A stretch of DNA of 9,180 bases from Candidatus Hydrogenedens sp. Lineage in GTDB: Bacteria; Hydrogenedentota; Hydrogenedentia; Hydrogenedentales; Hydrogenedentaceae. The stretch spans positions 1-9,180 of the forward strand of contig DAOSBX010000032.1 in the NCBI GenBank assembly GCA_035361075.1, written 5' to 3'. The translations under genes and the position numbers were made by a program. The notes under the pieces are model-generated. The model ran no database searches. It saw only the letters and a program-made list of their open reading frames with translations, and was not told where the DNA came from. This document shows, piece after piece, positions 5,651 through 9,180 of this stretch (its first letter is position 1; each line of letters starts with the position of its first letter).

Positions 5651-8296
5651 TTATTTTACTATAGCGATTTGGTTCCAGTCATTAAGGACGATTTCAATAA
5701 GATAAAACGTTTCTTTCTTTGTAACTTTAATATGATGAGCGATTTGTTTTCCTTTTAAGTCAAAAAGGCAAATAACAGGTTCTTTATGCCAGTTGAAGGT
5801 TTTTGAGACAGTAGTGATGATTCGTTCTTTCCCAATTATGTAGCCTTCGTTAATTTCAACAGGCGTGAATGGGAACATGTGATTTATGGGTCCATATTCA
5901 CCAGAGCCTTCACCTTCAGATGGAATAATATCGCCATAATAGTAGTATAGTAAACCATTTCTTAATGCAGTGATTACCGATTTCATAATAATTTCTGCAC
6001 ACTTTTTCTTCCCTTCCTCATCAAATCGTTGTGGTCGAATACCCAAGATAATAGGAGTTGATAAGTGTCCTTTGGCACAGTAAACAGTTAACGGTGGTTT
6101 TTTGTCCATGTAGGTCAGTGGATTTACAGGGTCATTTTCAAATTCAGCAAATCGAAATACATTCGGGATATTTTGTTCTTCATTTGCACTTGGAAAACTG
6201 TTAATTACTGATATACCTCCTTTGGACACAATATAGTTAAGAATATCTTTTCTTGCTTCTGCTCCGATGACCCCACAATCGGTATACTTTCTCGCAATTT
6301 TTCCCGTTACTTCATCAATATCAACTGTATAGCCATCCCATTTTTCATAAGTATGTCTATCAGCCCTTCCAATGGGTCCCCAGTTTAGGGTAAATTGGTC
6401 AATATAAACACCATCTAAGCCGACCTCATCCATCAGAAAATCTATCTGATTCTTAAAGAACTTGTAGCGGTAATTTTCTTTTTCCAGATATAACATGAGA
6501 TTTAATGTGTTTGGGCTATCTGGATAATAGGTATCTACAATAACTCTGCCATCCTCTGTTTGTAAGATAGAATCTACCCAGCCATTAATACCTGTTTTTA
6601 GGACTTCACTTTGTTTTTTATCAAGTATGTAGCCATATTTTCCGGAGCGAGGGTTAGAACCTCCGGGAAGTATTTCTCCACCTTTGATATCTCGTTTGTC
6701 AATGGTATATAAATTAGTTTCTGTAAGACCTAATATTAAAGCATCAGGTTGAGATTGCTTGATTCTCTCGATAATAGATTTGATTTGTTTCTTATAATCT
6801 TCTCGTGTATATACCTTGCCTGTCTCAGGATTTAAACTGTAATAATCTAACCAAGGTCCGACTGTATATATTTTAATTTTTCGACCTGGAATAATCTGGT
6901 CCGAAAAAGCAAAAGGTCCCTCAATAGTATAATTAACATGCCATTCATTCCGTACCTGGTTAATAAAGGTAAAGTAATCACCTCCCTGTGAGGGATACAA
7001 TGAAAATTGGAAGGTATAACTTTTGCCCTTATCCAAACCAAAATGTTTTGTGGAATATTGGAACATATTACTCTTCTTTGTTATCTCACCTTGTGCACGT
7101 AGTAAATTATCTTCTGCCAGAAAGCCTAAAGAGGTGTTTCTATAAGCCATAAAGATAGTTGGATTTTCTGCTACTCCTGCTAATCTCTCCGTATCTTCAA
7201 TACCTGCAATCCGATATCGAACAGGCATATCTTCTAAGATAATTTGATGTGCGATAATAATTCCAATAGGTTCATCATTCTTGTTTGTGATAGTTTCTTT
7301 AATACTTATTTTTTCATTTTGTACTTCGATTTTACGCATTATTAAATAGTCTTTCCCTGAGGCTTCGATGGATACCGAGTTATCAGTGATTTTATGAATA
7401 TCTATTTTCCAATCGGGAGGATTCTCATGTGTAGAATCAAAATAACTGAAACCTATTTTCTCGGATGGATATGAATAAGTACTGACAAGTTTATACTTTC
7501 CCTCTGCTGTTTTAATTTCTGTTTCACCATCTTGTCCTATATTAACAGTATAATTTTTTACAGAAATACTTTCTTTAGTATTTATGTTCGTATATGCCAT
7601 CATCTCTGGTTTTGAATATTTTTCTACGAATTCTTTTGGCAGATATCCTATCTCAAGGTTTTCAATGACCATATCTATATTTTTATCTGGGACATTTTTG
7701 TTAATATACGTATTGATAAAATTGATTTGATTCTTTTCTGCCTTTTCAATTCTCTCGTCTGCACCTACTTCAATATAATGAGCAACATCCGAAATATTTA
7801 ATAGATACCAGTATCCCTCTTCTTGATAATTCAATATTCGCTCATCTAATGTATTTCCATCTCCAAAATATACCAAAAGTACGGGAACATCATTTCTTAT
7901 ACTCCACCATGCTTTTTCGCCAAGGGTTGTTTTTAATGGACTTCCACGGTTAATAAGACGATTATACCCACTTGCCTGCTCCGAAAAAGACGTTCGTTTG
8001 TCCAGCTCTTGTCCGTTCACCTCAATTCCCAAATATTCATTCCAGCCTGCTGGTGTGTCCGTATGCAAACGTACTTTAAATTTCATAACCAGAATCATAT
8101 CTTTCTTAATCTCAAAAGGAGGTATTTCCAGAGAATATGTGCTCACATCCGTATCATGAGAATGAATAATAATAGGAGTATCCATTTTCCAAGCAGAAAC
8201 AAAAATATTAGTTTCACACAAAGAAGATGTATAAGATGGAATAAAAGGATAAATAATAATTAGGCATGCTAAAAAACAATTCTGTACCTTCTTCAT
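5651..8296 (-). CDS. Exported multidomain glycoside-hydrolase-like protein
   Basis: Encodes 881 residues with an N-terminal Sec signal peptide (MKKVQNCFLACLIII, cleavage probably near residue 25). The cysteine there does not sit in a good lipobox. Residues about 50-175 look like a beta-sandwich, possibly carbohydrate binding (AGWNEYLGIEVNG; aromatic-rich WYLLNISD). Residues about 225-455 look like a larger beta-sandwich. Residues about 470-770 resemble a TIM barrel: KIKIYTVGPWLDYY, a helix IKSIIERIKQ, DALILGLTETN (E526), then GLDGVYIDQ with D628 and D633, and IGAEARKD with E680. A hydrophobic strand ending in YID is typical of retaining glycosidase barrels such as those of the alpha-galactosidase-like clans. 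The C-terminus (about 800-881) is beta-rich. The ATG has AAGGAG seven bases upstream. I cannot name a family or substrate; hydrolase is an inference from the barrel motif and layout. A short EGEG tract occurs at IIPSEGEGSG. Confidence 0.88.
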   Translation of the reverse strand: MKKVQNCFLACLIIIYPFIPSYTSSLCETNIFVSAWKMDTPIIIHSHDTDVSTYSLEIPPFEIKKDMILVMKFKVRLHTDTPAGWNEYLGIEVNGQELDKRTSFSEQASGYNRLINRGSPLKTTLGEKAWWSIRNDVPVLLVYFGDGNTLDERILNYQEEGYWYLLNISDVAHYIEVGADERIEKAEKNQINFINTYINKNVPDKNIDMVIENLEIGYLPKEFVEKYSKPEMMAYTNINTKESISVKNYTVNIGQDGETEIKTAEGKYKLVSTYSYPSEKIGFSYFDSTHENPPDWKIDIHKITDNSVSIEASGKDYLIMRKIEVQNEKISIKETITNKNDEPIGIIIAHQIILEDMPVRYRIAGIEDTERLAGVAENPTIFMAYRNTSLGFLAEDNLLRAQGEITKKSNMFQYSTKHFGLDKGKSYTFQFSLYPSQGGDYFTFINQVRNEWHVNYTIEGPFAFSDQIIPGRKIKIYTVGPWLDYYSLNPETGKVYTREDYKKQIKSIIERIKQSQPDALILGLTETNLYTIDKRDIKGGEILPGGSNPRSGKYGYILDKKQSEVLKTGINGWVDSILQTEDGRVIVDTYYPDSPNTLNLMLYLEKENYRYKFFKNQIDFLMDEVGLDGVYIDQFTLNWGPIGRADRHTYEKWDGYTVDIDEVTGKIARKYTDCGVIGAEARKDILNYIVSKGGISVINSFPSANEEQNIPNVFRFAEFENDPVNPLTYMDKKPPLTVYCAKGHLSTPIILGIRPQRFDEEGKKKCAEIIMKSVITALRNGLLYYYYGDIIPSEGEGSGEYGPINHMFPFTPVEINEGYIIGKERIITTVSKTFNWHKEPVICLFDLKGKQIAHHIKVTKKETFYLIEIVLNDWNQIAIVK

Positions 8297-8303
8297 ATTT
8301 TTG

Positions 8304-8309
8304 CTCCTT
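8304..8309 (-). promoter_or_regulatory. Ribosome binding site of the hydrolase-like gene
   Basis: AAGGAG on the minus strand lies seven bases before the ATG at 8296. This is a near-ideal site and, together with the signal peptide, fixes the start. Confidence 0.8.
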
Positions 8310-8352
8310 ATTAATCACTAAATTTGCAAGTTGAAAGACCAGAAATTCCTAC

Positions 8353-8364
8353 CCTATTTATAGG
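8353..8364. repeat. 12-bp palindrome over the putative -10 of the hydrolase-like gene
   Basis: CCTATTTATAGG is an imperfect-centre palindrome with five-base arms CCTAT/ATAGG around TT. It covers the proposed -10 element and lies 57 bases before the start codon. A regulator site is possible, but a match of this size can occur by chance. Confidence 0.35.
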
Positions 8365-8386
8365 ATAATCAATAAGTAAAATACAA
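8357..8386 (-). promoter_or_regulatory. Possible sigma70-type promoter of the hydrolase-like gene
   Basis: On the minus strand TTGTAT (8386..8381) is followed after 18 bases by TATAAA (8362..8357), about 60 bases before the ATG. The -10 is a good match and the -35 is partial. The -10 lies inside a 12-bp palindrome (8353-8364), which could be an operator. The surrounding gap (8297-8536) holds no gene that I can support. Confidence 0.35.
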
Positions 8387-8536
8387 TTAATATACATCCG
8401 TTTTGCTATATATCATAAATTTGCCAAAAACATGTTTCCAAGATAATTATGGTGCTTCAACTAACTATAGTTTTTTGTAATATTTGTAGAAACGTGGTAT
8501 TAGTTTTCTACTTTACTATTGTTGTATGGTCTTTAA

Positions 8537-9180
8537 TTATGCAGAGGCTCCAGAACCGGGACAATAACCATCTTCACTCTCTGGGTTATCTGGACATGGG
8601 TAATACCCACCTATATTAAAGAACTGGATTACACGGAGTAACTCGCTTAAATCAATTTTCCAATCTCGTGGATTATAATCAGATGCATGTTGAGTACAAT
8701 TTTTATCTCCATCAAACCCAGGGATATATCCATCCTCCGATTCTTCTCCAGGTAAAGCACAATGATACCCACCGAAATTGAAAAGCTGTATCACCCTAAG
8801 AAGTTCTGATAGGTTTATTTTCCAATCAGCATTTTGGTCTGCACTATGTGGTGAAGGCGGAATTTCACCTTCAATTACTCCTTCTGGAATCCCTTCAGGA
8901 GTTCCTTCTGGAATTCCTTCGGTTGTACCTTCGCCTTCTACGATTCCTTCTTGCATCCCTTCTGATGAGCCTTCTACAACGCCTTCACCTTCGGTAATGC
9001 CTTCACCTTCAACAGTTCCTTCTATAATCCCCTCACCTTCGGGAATACCTTCGCCTTCCGGAATTCCTTCTACGGTACCTTCACCTTCAGGAGTCCCTTC
9101 TATAATGCCTTCGCCTTCGGGGGTTCCTTCTATAATACCCTCACCTTCGGGAATACCTTCGCCTTCCGGAATTCCTTCTA
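8537..9180 (-). CDS. Partial secreted-type protein: EGEG linker plus C-terminal dockerin-like doublet (5' end outside window)
   Basis: The frame stays open from the TAA at 8539..8537 through to the right edge, so only the last 213 or so residues are seen. The ATG at 8956 is internal to the linker and is not the start. The visible N-terminal part is a linker of EG(I/T)(P/I)EGEG units. The last 103 residues (codons 8848..8540) are two related copies of about 50 residues. The first has D-Q-N-A-D-W-K-I-N-L-S-E, a canonical 12-position EF-hand/dockerin calcium loop. The second has D-Y-N-P-R-D-W-K-I-D-L-S-E, one residue longer. Both continue with LLRVIQ, FN and GGY, then ESEDGY. Four cysteines suggest disulfides. 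Dockerin-like domains usually dock a protein onto a partner or the cell surface. The catalytic or binding part of this protein, if any, is outside the window. Confidence 0.85.
   Translation of the reverse strand, partial: EGIPEGEGIPEGEGIIEGTPEGEGIIEGTPEGEGTVEGIPEGEGIPEGEGIIEGTVEGEGITEGEGVVEGSSEGMQEGIVEGEGTTEGIPEGTPEGIPEGVIEGEIPPSPHSADQNADWKINLSELLRVIQLFNFGGYHCALPGEESEDGYIPGFDGDKNCTQHASDYNPRDWKIDLSELLRVIQFFNIGGYYPCPDNPESEDGYCPGSGASA
8540..8848 (-). repeat. Tandem dockerin-like calcium-binding repeat
   Basis: Unit one begins at the His codon 8848..8846 and unit two at the His codon 8689..8687, so the spacing is 53 residues. Shared features are HxSD/HSAD-like entry, N.xDWKI(N/D)LSELLRVIQ, FN, GGY followed closely by Cys, and ESEDGY.PG. 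Conservation is strong in protein and moderate in DNA, so the duplication is not recent and selection has kept the motif. Confidence 0.85.
8861..9180 (-). repeat. EGEG-type low-complexity linker repeat with a 108-bp higher-order period
   Basis: On the plus strand this reads as a run of CCTTC-based units; on the coding strand it gives EG pairs separated by IP, II, TP, TV or VV. A 55-bp block at 9018-9072 recurs at 9126-9180 with a single mismatch, a shift of 108 bp (36 codons). The repeat continues beyond the window edge, so its full length is unknown. Confidence 0.9.

Noticed and set aside
5593..5705. Strong AGGAGG (5593-5598) followed by an ATG at 5625 on the plus strand
   Set aside because: The ATG is 26 bases from the site, too far for initiation. 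The frame is only 26 codons and runs antisense into the 3' end of the hydrolase-like gene.
8009..8263. Plus-strand frame of 84 codons inside the hydrolase-like gene
   Set aside because: Composition is unlike a real protein (many Asn, Arg, His) and it lies opposite the well-supported N-terminal part of the minus-strand gene.
8463..8472. AACTATAGTT palindrome followed by T-run as a terminator
   Set aside because: A perfect palindrome without a loop cannot form a useful hairpin, and the T-run is on the plus strand where no gene ends.
8956..8956. ATG at 8956 as start of the dockerin-like protein
   Set aside because: The same EGEG frame stays open upstream to the window edge without a stop, there is no signal peptide after this ATG, and it lies within the repeat.
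8861..9180. CRISPR-like array appearance of the regularly spaced CCTTC repeats
   Set aside because: The period is too short and in frame with coding; no unique spacers exist. It is a protein-coding low-complexity repeat.

Overview
The window is AT-rich bacterial DNA carrying four protein genes, three of which look exported. The mix of proteins suggests an uncultured Gram-negative-type bacterium of the Hydrogenedentota / Lentisphaerae / PVC-like kind. The clues are a very long GLUG and PASTA surface protein, glutamate-glycine (EGEG) linkers, a C-terminal GCGC-plus-membrane-helix tail, and a tandem dockerin-like domain with the core SELLRVIQ.FN.GGY. I remember this style of protein from that group, but the assignment is from memory and was not tested by a search. 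No rRNA, tRNA, CRISPR array, transposase or phage gene is visible.

Layout. (1) Positions 47-4885 (+) hold one 1612-residue secreted protein. In order it has a signal peptide, two GLUG-repeat modules, nine PASTA-like repeats each with two cysteines, a perfect 18-bp-repeat EGEG linker, two EF-hand loops, and a GCGC motif followed by a membrane helix and RRKE. (2) Positions 4883-4904 hold a hairpin that overlaps the stop codon and sits between convergent genes. (3) Positions 5012-5395 (-) encode a small four-helix membrane protein that starts at GTG. (4) Positions 5396-5650 are non-coding, apart from a weak possible promoter. (5) Positions 5651-8296 (-) encode an 881-residue exported protein that looks like a multidomain glycoside-hydrolase-type enzyme. 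(6) Positions 8297-8536 are non-coding and carry a plausible promoter for that enzyme, with a 12-bp palindrome over its -10. (7) Positions 8537-9180 (-) are the 3' end of a gene that runs off the right edge. It encodes a long EGEG-rich linker followed by a doubled dockerin-like calcium-binding domain.

How they may work together: the large protein reads as a stalked, anchored adhesin or scaffold. The hydrolase-like protein and the dockerin-like protein could belong to the same outer-surface, polysaccharide-related lifestyle. The genes are not an obvious operon: the first is convergent to the rest, and the three minus-strand genes are separated by gaps of about 240-255 bp. Functional cooperation is therefore inference. 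The most notable items are the domain architecture of the large protein, its cysteine-paired PASTA array, its GCGC C-terminal tail and the dockerin-like doublet.
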